Assembly (NCBI GenBank): GCA_934120735.1
Contig: CAKOVA010000041.1
Coordinates: 1 to 16,850, forward strand
Direction of reading: 5' to 3'
From: an uncultured Prevotella sp.
Lineage (GTDB): Bacteria; Bacteroidota; Bacteroidia; Bacteroidales; Bacteroidaceae
Length of the DNA: 16,850 nucleotides
Positions within the stretch are counted from its first letter, which is position 1. The number at the start of each line of letters is the position of its first letter. A program made the translations under genes and the position numbers. This document shows, piece by piece, positions 9,244 to 16,241 of the stretch. The notes beneath the pieces are model-generated. The model saw nothing but the letters and a program-made list of their open reading frames with translations. It searched no databases and was not told where the DNA came from.

Positions 9244-9323
9244 ATGTCATTTTTGTCAGTCTGCTGTCTGCCACTTTTGTCAGTCTGCTGCCTGTCAAAT
9301 CTGTTATCTGCCAATTTTGTCAG
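9244..9323 (-). promoter_or_regulatory. Tandem imperfect palindromes upstream of groES
   Basis: Read on the plus strand, three 16-bp sites of the form CTGYCA-N4-TGTCAG occur at 9244-9259 (ATGTCATTTTTGTCAG), 9268-9283 (CTGCCACTTTTGTCAG) and 9308-9323 (CTGCCAATTTTGTCAG). A degenerate fourth lies at 9292-9307 (CTGTCAAATCTGTTAT). Start-to-start spacings are 24, 24 and 16. The two halves of each site are near inverted repeats. Position and repetition suggest binding sites for a regulator of groESL. Confidence 0.6.
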
Positions 9324-9725
9324 TACACGCGCTAACTCTTCCACTGCTGGTGACACATATTTATATAGAAATGTTCATGCCTCATTTAGGTGGAATAAAA
9401 TTAAGTGAACGATGAAGCATGAAGGTCGCACCTATTGTTGATATTTTTTATCAAATTTCGCCTTTAAAACGGCACTTGTAAATCTTCAATCTAGAAAAAA
9501 TCAATAGGCCTGGAGGATGCATACAGGAGTTCATCGTGCAAGAATAATGGCATTTTGGCGCAAAGTCAATGTGTTTGCCTCTCAAGATGCATCACTTTAG
9601 CGGCCAATTCACATGACTTATCTGCACAAAAGCATGCAAATAACACCTTTAGAGCATTGCTTTTGACTTGAAAAACCGTGTAAAATGGGCACAAAACCAG
9701 TCACAAAAACTGTAACATTCTGACC

Positions 9726-9828
9726 ATCAACCACATCCAAAACTTACTCATATTTGACGTATTTGCGACGAGGTGTAAGGTTGTTGACAAATAAGCCAAA
9801 TATCAAGAGGGTGGTTGTCAAGAAAAAT
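9726..9828 (+). repeat. Degenerate dispersed repeat, copy 2
   Basis: The partner of 99-200, in the same orientation. Its 3' end coincides with the left arm of the hairpin at 9814-9865. Copy 1 keeps the corresponding TTGTCAAGA but has lost, or never had, the right arm. Confidence 0.6.
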
Positions 9829-9865
9829 CATTCGCATGTATCAGCGTGATTTTCATCTTGACAAC
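9814..9865. repeat. Long imperfect inverted repeat upstream of galE
   Basis: GTTGTCAAGAAAAATCA (9814-9830) pairs with TGATTTTCATCTTGACAAC (9847-9865), leaving only a 2-base CA bulge. An inner CGC/GCG helix extends it to about 20 bp. It ends 55 bp before the galE -7 box. No T-tract follows directly, so it is not an obvious terminator. Confidence 0.7.
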
Positions 9866-9920
9866 AGATATTCTCTTTCGATTTTTTAGCACAACCAGCC
9901 TATGTTTCGGGATTTTTTCC

Positions 9921-9928
9921 TACCTTTG
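9921..9928 (+). promoter_or_regulatory. Predicted -7 element of galE
   Basis: TACCTTTG matches TAnnTTTG. It is 41 bases before the galE ATG. No TTTG box sits at the expected upstream distance. Confidence 0.55.
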
Positions 9929-9969
9929 CAAGACACATATTTATAAACGACACAAATTTAGCATTAGAG

Positions 9970-11007
9970 ATGAAACAGACGATTCTTGTCACTGGCGGAA
10001 CTGGATTTATCGGTTCACACACAACGGTTGAACTACAACAGGCGGGCTACAATGTTGTTATTGTAGACAATCTTTCCAACTCAAAGATAGAAGTCCTTGA
10101 TGGCATCGAAAAAATCACAGGAACACGCCCCTGCTTTGAGAAGATAGACCTGTGCAATGAAGAAGAAACGGAAGCTGTTTTCAAGAAATATGACAACATT
10201 GCTGGCATCATCCACTTCGCTGCCTCCAAGGCCGTTGGTGAGAGTGTGGAGAAACCTTTGATGTATTACAGAAACAACATCACCTCTTTAATCAACTTGC
10301 TGGAGCTGATGCCCAAGTATCACGTCAAGGGAATCATCTTCTCCAGCAGTTGTACCGTATACGGTCAGCCCACCAAGGAGAACCTCCCTGTGACGGAGGA
10401 AGCACCTATCCAAAAGGCACTTTCGCCCTACGGTAACACCAAACAGATTAACGAAGAAATCATACAAGACTATATTCACAGCGGCGCAGCTATCAAGAGC
10501 ATCATCTTGAGATACTTCAACCCCATTGGAGCGCATCCATCTGCCCTTATTGGCGAATTGCCCAACGGCGTGCCAAACAATTTGATTCCGTATGTAACGC
10601 AAACGGCCATGGGCATTCGCAAGCAGCTGACCATCTTCGGAAACGATTACGACACACCCGACGGAACGTGCATTCGCGACTATATCTATGTAGTAGACCT
10701 GGCCAAGGCGCACGTCGCTGCCATGAGAAGAGTGTTGGAAGAAGACGCCGATCGTCTGGAAATTTTCAACATCGGCACGGGAAGAGGCGAATCAACGCTT
10801 GAAATCGTTGAGGGATTTGAGAAAGCAACGGGGGTAAAACTCAATTGGAAGTTCGGCCCGCGGCGTGAAGGCGACATCGAAAAAGTATGGGGCAACGTGG
10901 ACAAAGCCAACCGAGTGCTGGGTTGGAAAGCCGACACACCCATTGAAGACGTGCTGGCATCAGCCTGGAAATGGCAAGAGAAATTGCGTGAAGACGGAGT
11001 GATGTAA
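9970..11007 (+). CDS. galE: UDP-glucose 4-epimerase
   Basis: An extended short-chain dehydrogenase of 345 residues that interconverts UDP-glucose and UDP-galactose with bound NAD, for galactose use and for making surface glycans. The NAD-binding motif GGTGFIGSH is at residues 9-17. HFAASKAVGES follows at 82-92. The catalytic triad is visible as the serine in FSSSCTVYG (124-132) and Tyr154/Lys158 in SPYGNTK. ILRYFNPIGAHPS and the C-terminal WKFGPRREGDIEKVWG are typical GalE signatures. The gene stands alone between its own -7 element and a strong terminator. Specificity for N-acetylated sugars cannot be excluded from sequence. Confidence 0.96.
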   Translation: MKQTILVTGGTGFIGSHTTVELQQAGYNVVIVDNLSNSKIEVLDGIEKITGTRPCFEKIDLCNEEETEAVFKKYDNIAGIIHFAASKAVGESVEKPLMYYRNNITSLINLLELMPKYHVKGIIFSSSCTVYGQPTKENLPVTEEAPIQKALSPYGNTKQINEEIIQDYIHSGAAIKSIILRYFNPIGAHPSALIGELPNGVPNNLIPYVTQTAMGIRKQLTIFGNDYDTPDGTCIRDYIYVVDLAKAHVAAMRRVLEEDADRLEIFNIGTGRGESTLEIVEGFEKATGVKLNWKFGPRREGDIEKVWGNVDKANRVLGWKADTPIEDVLASAWKWQEKLREDGVM

Positions 11008-11063
11008 ACACTTATCAACCTTTCTAAAAAAGGTGCGAGGCACCATCTAACCGTGCAATCTAT

Positions 11064-11102
11064 CAGCCAGTTATCCCATGTATGCAGCAGGATGACTGGC
11101 TG
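11064..11102 (+). terminator. galE terminator
   Basis: CAGCCAGTTATCC (11064-11076) pairs with GGATGACTGGCTG (11090-11102) over 13 positions with one G-T pair. The sequence GTTATGTATAATTTTGTT follows. A second hairpin, 9 bp and AT-only except for one G-C pair, lies just after it (11114-11122 with 11129-11137). Confidence 0.7.
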
Positions 11103-11157
11103 GTTATGTATAATTTTGTTAATATTGTTTAACAAAACACCTTTCAAGGAGTTGATA

Positions 11158-11189
11158 TTTCGACAGATAAGCTTTTTATCGTAATTTTG
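11158..11189 (+). promoter_or_regulatory. Predicted rpsP promoter
   Basis: TAATTTTG at 11182-11189 is a full -7 match. TTTC at 11158-11161 is a one-mismatch -33 box with a 20-bp spacer. The leader would be about 50 bases and ends in an A-rich run before the ATG. Confidence 0.6.
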
Positions 11190-11247
11190 CACCCGCTGTC
11201 ACGAGTTGATGGCATTAATTCAAACCTAAAAATAATAAAACAAAAAA

Positions 11248-11808
11248 ATGGCAACAAAGATTAGATTGCAGCGCGGCGGTCGCAAAGGCTATGCTTTCTA
11301 TAGCATCGTAATCGCTGACTCAAGAGCACCACGAGATGGTAAATTTATTGAAAAGATTGGAACGTATAATCCCAATACGAATCCAGCAGCTGTAGATTTG
11401 AATTTTGACAGAGCTCTTTATTGGCTTGAGGTTGGCGCACAACCCACAGACACAGCTCGTAACATTCTCAAGCGCGAGGGTGTGTATCTCATGAAGCACC
11501 TGCGTGGCGGTGTAAAGAAGGGAGCATTCGACGAGGCTGCTATGCAAAGCAAGTTCGACGCTTGGAAGCAAGACAAGGACAAGGGATTGCAGACAAGGGC
11601 TGAGATTGAAGCTCAGACTAAGAAGGATGCAGTAGCAAAAGAACTCGAAGCAGAAAAGAAGATTAATGCTGAAATAGCTAAGAAGGTAGCTGAGAAGAAG
11701 GCTGCCGCACAGGCTGAAGAAGCAAAAGCTGCTGCCGAAGAAGAGGCTGAAGCTACCACTGCGGAGGCAGAAGCTACGACAGAAGAGGCTCCTGCTGCTG
11801 CAGAATAA
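11248..11808 (+). CDS. rpsP: 30S ribosomal protein bS16 with long C-terminal extension
   Basis: A small-subunit ribosomal protein needed for 30S assembly. Residues 1 to about 85 are the bS16 fold ([56 protein letters not shown]). E. coli bS16 has 82 residues, while this protein has 186. The extra part is first basic ([13 protein letters not shown]), then a charged Ala/Glu/Lys stretch from about 120 that should be helical or coiled, ending in a run of Ala, Glu and Thr. Such tails are known in Bacteroidetes bS16, so this is not a frameshift artefact. The gene stands alone, without the rimM-trmD partners found in proteobacteria, between its own promoter and a strong terminator. Confidence 0.97.
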   Translation: MATKIRLQRGGRKGYAFYSIVIADSRAPRDGKFIEKIGTYNPNTNPAAVDLNFDRALYWLEVGAQPTDTARNILKREGVYLMKHLRGGVKKGAFDEAAMQSKFDAWKQDKDKGLQTRAEIEAQTKKDAVAKELEAEKKINAEIAKKVAEKKAAAQAEEAKAAAEEEAEATTAEAEATTEEAPAAAE

Positions 11809-11928
11809 GACAACTGTTTCAGACAAACCGTAGGGGTATTTGTCTATTGCGGCTTACCTAAAATGGGATAGGCATCATGCCAAGCAATTGCAATCAGGCA
11901 CAATACACCCAATTAAAACAACAATGTC

Positions 11929-11971
11929 AAACGACAATGAGTTCAAATTTTTCCTTGACTCATTGTCGTTT
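11929..11971 (+). terminator. rpsP terminator
   Basis: AAACGACAATGAGT (11929-11942) and ACTCATTGTCGTTT (11958-11971) form a perfect 14-bp stem, followed by TTATTTAG. It lies 120 bp after the stop codon. Confidence 0.8.
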
Positions 11972-12000
11972 TATTTAGAATGACAGTGACAAAAAAGAAG

Positions 12001-12040
12001 AAGCCACGATAACATCTCATGCAAGATGCTATCGTGGCTT
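12001..12040 (-). terminator. ettA terminator
   Basis: AAGCCACGATA (12001-12011) and TATCGTGGCTT (12030-12040) form a perfect 11-bp stem with a further CATCT/AGATG inner helix. On the minus strand it runs into TCTTCTTTTTTTG. It faces the rpsP terminator. Confidence 0.85.
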
Positions 12041-12058
12041 ATTGTATGGATAGAGATT

Positions 12059-13756
12059 TTAGTCTTCCATCAGCTTTCTGTATCGGCCTTTTTTAATTTC
12101 CTCATCCCCCAATCGACGAGCCTTGTTGATTTCATATTCAGAATAAGTTCCTTCAAAGTAGAACACTTCACCATCGCCTTCGAATGACAGAATGTGCGTA
12201 CAGATACGGTCTAAGAACCATCGGTCATGACTGATGACTACCGCACAGCCTGCAAACGACTCCAAACCTTCTTCCAAAGCACGGAGCGTATTTACGTCAA
12301 TGTCATTGGTAGGCTCATCCAGCAATAGCACGTTTCCTTCTTGTTTCAGTGCCAAAGCCAGTTGTAGACGATTCCGTTCGCCACCCGAAAGCACTGAACA
12401 CATTTTGTTTTGGTCGGTTCCAGAGAAGTTAAAGCGCGACAAATAGGCACGAGCGTTGACGTCACGGCCACCCATTCGGAGAGTTTCATTGCCCTGCGAA
12501 ACCACTTCGTAGACCGTCTTATTGGGATCAATGTCCTTGTGTTGCTGGTCAACGTAAACCAGTTTCACGGTTTCACCCACCTCAAACGTACCGGCATCAG
12601 GCTGTTCCAATCCCATAATCAGGCGGAAAAGCGTGGTCTTACCAGCACCATTGGGCCCGATAACACCTACGATGCCATTCGGCGGCAGCATGAAGTTGAG
12701 ATCGTTGAACAACACTTTTTCGCCAAAAGCCTTCTTCACATGCTGCGCCTCAATCACCTTGTTACCCAATCGTGGGCCGTTAGGAATGAAGATTTCCAGT
12801 TTCTCTTCCCTGGTCTTCTGCTCCTCATTCAACATCTGCTCATAGGAGTTCAAACGAGCTTTACCTTTGGCTTGGCGAGCTTTTGGAGCCATGCGAACCC
12901 ATTCAAGCTCACGTTCAAGCGTCTTACGTCGCTTCGATGCCGTCTTTTCTTCTTGATCCATGCGCTTAGTTTTCTGCTCCAACCAAGAGGAGTAGTTGCC
13001 TTTCCATGGAATGCCTTCTCCCCTATCCAGCTCAAGAATCCACTCACTGACATCGTCCAGGAAGTATCTGTCGTGCGTAACGGCAATCACCGTACCCTCA
13101 TATTGTTGCAGATGCTGCTCCAACCAGTCGATGCTTTCGGCGTCAAGGTGGTTGGTTGGCTCATCCAGTAACAAGACATCAGGCTTTTGCAGCAACAACT
13201 TACACAGTGCTACCCTACGCCGTTCGCCACCAGAAAGGTTGGTCACGGGCAGGTCACCCGCAGGACAACGCAGGGCTGCCATGGCCCTATCCAGTTTAGA
13301 ATCCATGTTCCATGCATCCGTGGCATCAATGATATCTTGTATTTCAGCCTGCCGTTGCATCAGCTTGTCCATCTTATCAGGATCACTATAATACTCTTCC
13401 ATGCCAAATTTGACATTGATTTCATCGTATTCTTTCAGTGCGTCATACACATGCTGCACGCCCTCTTGCACATTTTGCTTCACTGTTTTATCAGCATCGA
13501 GGGGAGGATCCTGCGGAAGATAACCAACAGAGTAACCAGGACTCCACACCACATCGCCTTGAGTGGGTTGTTCCAGCCCGGCAATAATCTTCATCAATGT
13601 TGACTTACCCGCACCATTCAAACCTATGATGCCTATCTTCGCACCATAGAAGAATGACAGGTAAATGTCCTTGAGAACTTGTTTTTGGTTTTGTGGGATA
13701 ATCTTTGAGACACCCACCATAGAGAAGATAACTTTCTTGTCGTCTACTGTTGCCAT
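12059..13756 (-). CDS. ettA: ABC-F protein EttA, energy-dependent translational throttle
   Basis: A cytosolic ABC-F ATPase of 565 residues (E. coli EttA has 555) that binds the ribosomal E site and gates early elongation according to ATP/ADP. There are two ATPase domains and no membrane segments. Domain 1 has Walker A GLNGAGKST (45-53), signature NLSGGERRR (173-181) and LLLDEPTNHLD (195-205). Domain 2 has GPNGAGKTT (367-375), VLSGGERNR (455-463) and LLLDEPTNDID. The linker from about 253 to 310 begins GNYSSWLEQKTKRM and is basic, as expected for the EttA linker that contacts P-site tRNA; GIPWKGNYSSWLEQK is diagnostic of EttA rather than Uup or antibiotic-resistance ABC-F proteins. It starts 82 bp after ribE on the same strand and may be co-transcribed. 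Confidence 0.95.
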   Translation of the reverse strand: MATVDDKKVIFSMVGVSKIIPQNQKQVLKDIYLSFFYGAKIGIIGLNGAGKSTLMKIIAGLEQPTQGDVVWSPGYSVGYLPQDPPLDADKTVKQNVQEGVQHVYDALKEYDEINVKFGMEEYYSDPDKMDKLMQRQAEIQDIIDATDAWNMDSKLDRAMAALRCPAGDLPVTNLSGGERRRVALCKLLLQKPDVLLLDEPTNHLDAESIDWLEQHLQQYEGTVIAVTHDRYFLDDVSEWILELDRGEGIPWKGNYSSWLEQKTKRMDQEEKTASKRRKTLERELEWVRMAPKARQAKGKARLNSYEQMLNEEQKTREEKLEIFIPNGPRLGNKVIEAQHVKKAFGEKVLFNDLNFMLPPNGIVGVIGPNGAGKTTLFRLIMGLEQPDAGTFEVGETVKLVYVDQQHKDIDPNKTVYEVVSQGNETLRMGGRDVNARAYLSRFNFSGTDQNKMCSVLSGGERNRLQLALALKQEGNVLLLDEPTNDIDVNTLRALEEGLESFAGCAVVISHDRWFLDRICTHILSFEGDGEVFYFEGTYSEYEINKARRLGDEEIKKGRYRKLMED

Positions 13757-13838
13757 TATATAAAATATGTATTGAATGAAATATGCGATAAAAGCCCTAC
13801 ACTTTTCTGTTGCTCATCCAAGATGAAAATCCCCATCT

Positions 13839-14444
13839 TCACGCGTCGAAGTGAAGGAGGCGGGCCATGTACTTGCCCAAAATGTCGAACTCGATGTTAA
13901 CAACAGACCCAATCTTGATGTCACAGAAATTGGTATTCTCTCGGGTATAGGGAATGATGGCCACCTTAAAACTATTGTCCGTGGGCTCACATACGGTCAG
14001 CGAAACGCCGTTCACGGTGACGCTACCCTTGTCTACGGTGATGTAACCACGCTTGGCCATCGTCTTGTCAAATGGATATTCAAATGTGAAATAGGTTGAC
14101 CCATCGGCATCTTCCATGTTCACACACGTCGCCGTTCCGTCGACATGCCCTTGCACGATGTGTCCATCCAAACGACCATTCATCAACATTGACCGCTCTA
14201 CATTCACCCTGTCGCCCACTTTCAACAGCCCCAAGTTGCTTCTGATGAGGGTTTCCCTCATGGCTGTAACCGTGTAGGTGTCGTCGGTTAAACGAACAAC
14301 CGTCAGGCAAACACCATTGTGACTGATGCTTTGGTCAATCTTGAGATGATCTACAAACGAGCATTTAAAGGTGAAATCAATATTGTCTTGATCTCGATCG
14401 ATGGCAACCAGTGTGGCCATTTCTTCTACGATTCCAGAAAACAT
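13839..14444 (-). CDS. ribE: Riboflavin synthase, alpha subunit
   Basis: Catalyses dismutation of two 6,7-dimethyl-8-ribityllumazine molecules to riboflavin plus the pyrimidine precursor, the last step of riboflavin synthesis. The 201 residues contain the two lumazine-binding repeats typical of the family. Repeat 1 starts MFSGIVEE and has HNGVCLTV and the following MRETLIRSNLG; repeat 2 starts near GHIVQGHVDGTA and has VNGVSLTV and IPYTRENTNF. Length and catalytic motifs are complete. No other riboflavin gene is nearby. Some groups name this gene ribC. It lies directly behind a structured leader with an intrinsic terminator, so expression is probably controlled by premature termination. ettA follows 82 bp downstream. 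Confidence 0.95.
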   Translation of the reverse strand: MFSGIVEEMATLVAIDRDQDNIDFTFKCSFVDHLKIDQSISHNGVCLTVVRLTDDTYTVTAMRETLIRSNLGLLKVGDRVNVERSMLMNGRLDGHIVQGHVDGTATCVNMEDADGSTYFTFEYPFDKTMAKRGYITVDKGSVTVNGVSLTVCEPTDNSFKVAIIPYTRENTNFCDIKIGSVVNIEFDILGKYMARLLHFDA

Positions 14445-14462
14445 AAGCTAAAGTGTAATTAA

Positions 14463-14486
14463 AAAGGCAGGAATGCACCTGCCTTT
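14463..14486 (-). terminator. Intrinsic terminator in the ribE leader
   Basis: AAAGGCAGG (14463-14471) and CCTGCCTTT (14478-14486) form a perfect 9-bp stem with a 6-nt loop. On the minus strand TTAATT extends the terminal T-run (TTTTT in all). It ends 18 bp before the ribE ATG, so it can only act on ribE or on a free-standing upstream RNA. Confidence 0.8.
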
Positions 14487-14574
14487 GTATCATAAAAAGG
14501 GGTTGCTCGATGATGTGATGAAACTCCGTACTTGATAAGATTTGAGAGCTCTCCGCCTTTGTAATCCACCGGCT

Positions 14575-14694
14575 TTACAGCTTAGTCCCTAAGGATTTAT
14601 GTGGCCCGCCATTAGCAAGAGAAGTCTTCTCGGTTTCATTTTTTTTATTGATGAGTATCCCGATCAAACCGACACAACCCCCATGTTGTATCAT
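14575..14694 (-). CDS. Possible 39-codon reading frame inside the ribE leader
   Basis: It starts at an ATG only about 6 bases after the predicted transcription start and ends at a TAA at 14575. The peptide would begin MIQHGGCVGLIGILINKKNE and end in a basic stretch. There is room for almost no ribosome-binding site, so translation would have to be leaderless. I think it more likely to be a chance frame over a structured RNA. I recognise no function. Confidence 0.2.
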   Translation of the reverse strand: MIQHGGCVGLIGILINKKNETEKTSLANGGPHKSLGTKL

Positions 14695-14705
14695 GTTTGT
14701 TATTG

Positions 14706-14737
14706 CAAAGATACATTTTTCGCACGAAACGAGCAAA
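14706..14737 (-). promoter_or_regulatory. Promoter of the ribE leader
   Basis: On the minus strand TTTG (14734-14737) and TATCTTTG (14706-14713) are separated by 20 bases, a near-ideal Bacteroidetes promoter. It is divergent from the tolC promoter, with about 60 bp between the two -7 elements' inner sides. Confidence 0.7.
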
Positions 14738-14798
14738 TTTTACAACCTGTTTTCTGTTTGATTTTACATGAAATCACAGAATTGCTAAACTTTTTCAT

Positions 14799-14806
14799 TA
14801 CTTTTG
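14799..14806 (+). promoter_or_regulatory. Predicted -7 element of the TolC-like gene
   Basis: TACTTTTG matches TAnnTTTG. No clear -33 box is seen. The leader to the ATG at 14887 would be about 75 bases. Confidence 0.5.
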
Positions 14807-14886
14807 TCGTCTAACAGACAACAATGGGAGTTGGGAACAAGTACCCCATCTTCCCGCGCAATCTGATAAAACATAACGAACACGGT

Positions 14887-16224
14887 ATGAAAAATATTTG
14901 TACAACTTGTCTTCTGGCAATTATCTTCTTGTCATTGTCAACTCCTATTGAAGCGCGAAAGTGGTCATTGAAAGACTGCATCCATTACGCCCTATCCAAC
15001 AACATCTCGCTGAAAAAGACCTCGCTCAAGCATCTCAGTGCTATTGAAGACACCAAGCAGAGCCAGGCTGCGCTGTTGCCATCGCTGAACGCTGCCACCT
15101 CTCAAAATGTGACTTATCGGCCATGGCCACAAACGGGTATCGCCGCTGAAGGCTATGTGCAGACTTCAATTGACAAGGTGTATTACAACGGAACTTACAG
15201 TGTGAACGGTAGTTGGACGGTATGGAACGGTGGAAGAAACACCAACACGGTGAAACTGAACAAGCTGACGGAAAAACAAGCCGCACTCGATTCGGCGACC
15301 ATGGCCAACCAACTGATTGAGCAAATCGCGCAGTTGTATGTACAAATACTATATTCCAGCGAGGCCATCGCAGTGAACAAATCGATGTTGGCCTCGAGTG
15401 TGCAAAACGAAAAGCGTGGCGAAGAATTTATGAAAGTGCAGAAAATGAGTCGTGCCGACATGGCGCAGCTTACCGCCCAACGTGCTCAAGACGAATATAA
15501 TGTGGTTGAAGCTGAGAGCAACTTGCGCAACTACAAGCGACAGCTGAAGCAGCTTCTGCAACTGGTTGATGAAGATGAGTTTGAAATAGACGTACCGCAC
15601 ACGACCGATGCCATGGCCCTTCAACCGATTCCCACTGCAAGAGCGGTCTATTCGGCAGCGTTGAACTATCGTCCTGAAATACAAAATGCACAGCTGGGCA
15701 TCGAAAGCAGCAATCTGAGTGTGAAGATTGCGAAAGCCAGCAGACTGCCCGTTATCGGAATCAACGCTGGTGTTGGTACCAGCACCACTTCGATGAGCGA
15801 CTATCAATGGGGGAACCAAATGAAAAACAACTTTGACATTGGCGCAGGCATCTCATTGAGCATTCCGCTGTTTGACAACAGACAGGCAAAGACAGCCGTG
15901 AACAAAGCATTGCTGCAAAAGCAAAACTACATGCTCGACTTGAAGGACAAACAAACCACCTTGTATTCGAACATCGAAGACTATTGGCTGCAAGCCGTTA
16001 ACAACCAGAACCGATTCAAGGCTGCCAAGGTAAGCACACAGAGCGCAGAGGAAAGTTTCAGACTGCTTAAAGCCAAGTTTGACGAGCAGCTCATCAACAT
16101 CGTTGAACTCACAGACGGCAAAAACAAGCTCATGACAGCAGAACAAAACGAACTGCAAGCCAAGTACCTTGCGATATTGAATATTGGCTTATTGAAATTC
16201 TACCAAACGGGGTTGATGGAATAA
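14887..16224 (+). CDS. TolC-family outer membrane efflux protein
   Basis: A predicted outer-membrane channel subunit of 445 residues, close to the family's usual size, exporting substrates as part of a type I or RND tripartite system. Residues 1-23 look like a signal peptide: a lysine, then the hydrophobic CLLAIIFLSLSTP and a cleavage site after IEA. The mature part begins with the family hallmark WSLKDCIHYALSNNISLKK. Two OEP repeats follow, each with long Gln/Lys/Ala-rich helices, including YRPEIQNAQLGIESSNLSVKIAK and SIPLFDNRQ. The frame is open to 14824, but the ATG at 14887 starts directly at the signal peptide. No membrane-fusion or pump gene lies beside it; the next gene is convergent after 17 bp, so partners must be upstream-unlinked or elsewhere. 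The substrate is unknown. Confidence 0.9.
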   Translation: MKNICTTCLLAIIFLSLSTPIEARKWSLKDCIHYALSNNISLKKTSLKHLSAIEDTKQSQAALLPSLNAATSQNVTYRPWPQTGIAAEGYVQTSIDKVYYNGTYSVNGSWTVWNGGRNTNTVKLNKLTEKQAALDSATMANQLIEQIAQLYVQILYSSEAIAVNKSMLASSVQNEKRGEEFMKVQKMSRADMAQLTAQRAQDEYNVVEAESNLRNYKRQLKQLLQLVDEDEFEIDVPHTTDAMALQPIPTARAVYSAALNYRPEIQNAQLGIESSNLSVKIAKASRLPVIGINAGVGTSTTSMSDYQWGNQMKNNFDIGAGISLSIPLFDNRQAKTAVNKALLQKQNYMLDLKDKQTTLYSNIEDYWLQAVNNQNRFKAAKVSTQSAEESFRLLKAKFDEQLINIVELTDGKNKLMTAEQNELQAKYLAILNIGLLKFYQTGLME

Positions 16225-16241
16225 AGGGTGCGTGTTACAGC

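Larger units (their letters stand above)
9324..9969. other. Gene-free region between the groES control region and galE
   Basis: I find no credible gene. Open frames here are short and lack family features. It contains a second copy of the degenerate repeat (9726-9828), a long hairpin (9814-9865) and a -7 element for galE (9921-9928). The part at about 9510-9660 is rich in GCATGC- and GATGCATC-like short palindromes and reads like decayed intergenic repeat sequence. Confidence 0.6.
14445..14705 (-). ncRNA. Structured 5' leader of ribE, riboswitch- or attenuator-like
   Basis: About 255 nt from a strong promoter to the ribE ATG. Seen by eye on the minus strand: GGGGTTG (14681-14675) pairs with CAACCCC (14505-14499), closing a domain of about 170 nt. 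Inside are TCGGTTT/AAACCGA (14672-14666 with 14636-14630), GAGAA/TTCTC, CTTAG/CTAAG and the palindrome GAGAGCTCTC. An intrinsic terminator follows at 14463-14486, 18 bp before ribE. I compared it from memory with FMN, TPP, cobalamin, SAM, lysine and THF riboswitch consensus sequences and saw no match; only GTAAAGCC resembles the FMN core. I have an unverified memory of similar sequences mis-annotated as short proteins in Bacteroidales genomes. It may also be a stand-alone small RNA. Confidence 0.55.

Noticed and set aside
9123..9330. CIRCE element (TTAGCACTC inverted repeat) for groESL
   Set aside because: Looked for on both strands; no sequence resembling it is present.
9846..10031. Open frame overlapping the galE start
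   Set aside because: Runs through the galE promoter and into galE in another frame, with no family features; a chance frame.
11031..11043. Minus-strand terminator just after galE (GGTGC/GCACC with T-run)
   Set aside because: Stem of only 5 bp with a 3-nt loop, and no minus-strand gene ends here.
11613..11826. Ser/Ala-rich open frames antisense to the rpsP tail
   Set aside because: Produced by the GCN/GAN codon repeats of the Ala/Glu-rich tail on the opposite strand.
13820..13839. Hairpin AAGATG/CATCTT at the ribE stop codon as a ribE terminator
   Set aside because: Six-bp stem without a T-tract; ribE and ettA are more likely co-transcribed.
14540..14640. tRNA-like sequence or a plus-strand terminator (GAGAAG/CTTCTC followed by a T-run) in the ribE leader
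   Set aside because: No T-loop GTTCGA-type sequence or acceptor stem could be found. The short plus-strand hairpin has no gene or promoter leading into it.
14486..14700. FMN riboswitch before ribE
   Set aside because: Only GTAAAGCC resembles the conserved core. The paired GGGTGAAATTCCC-type and GGATGGGAGA-type segments are missing.
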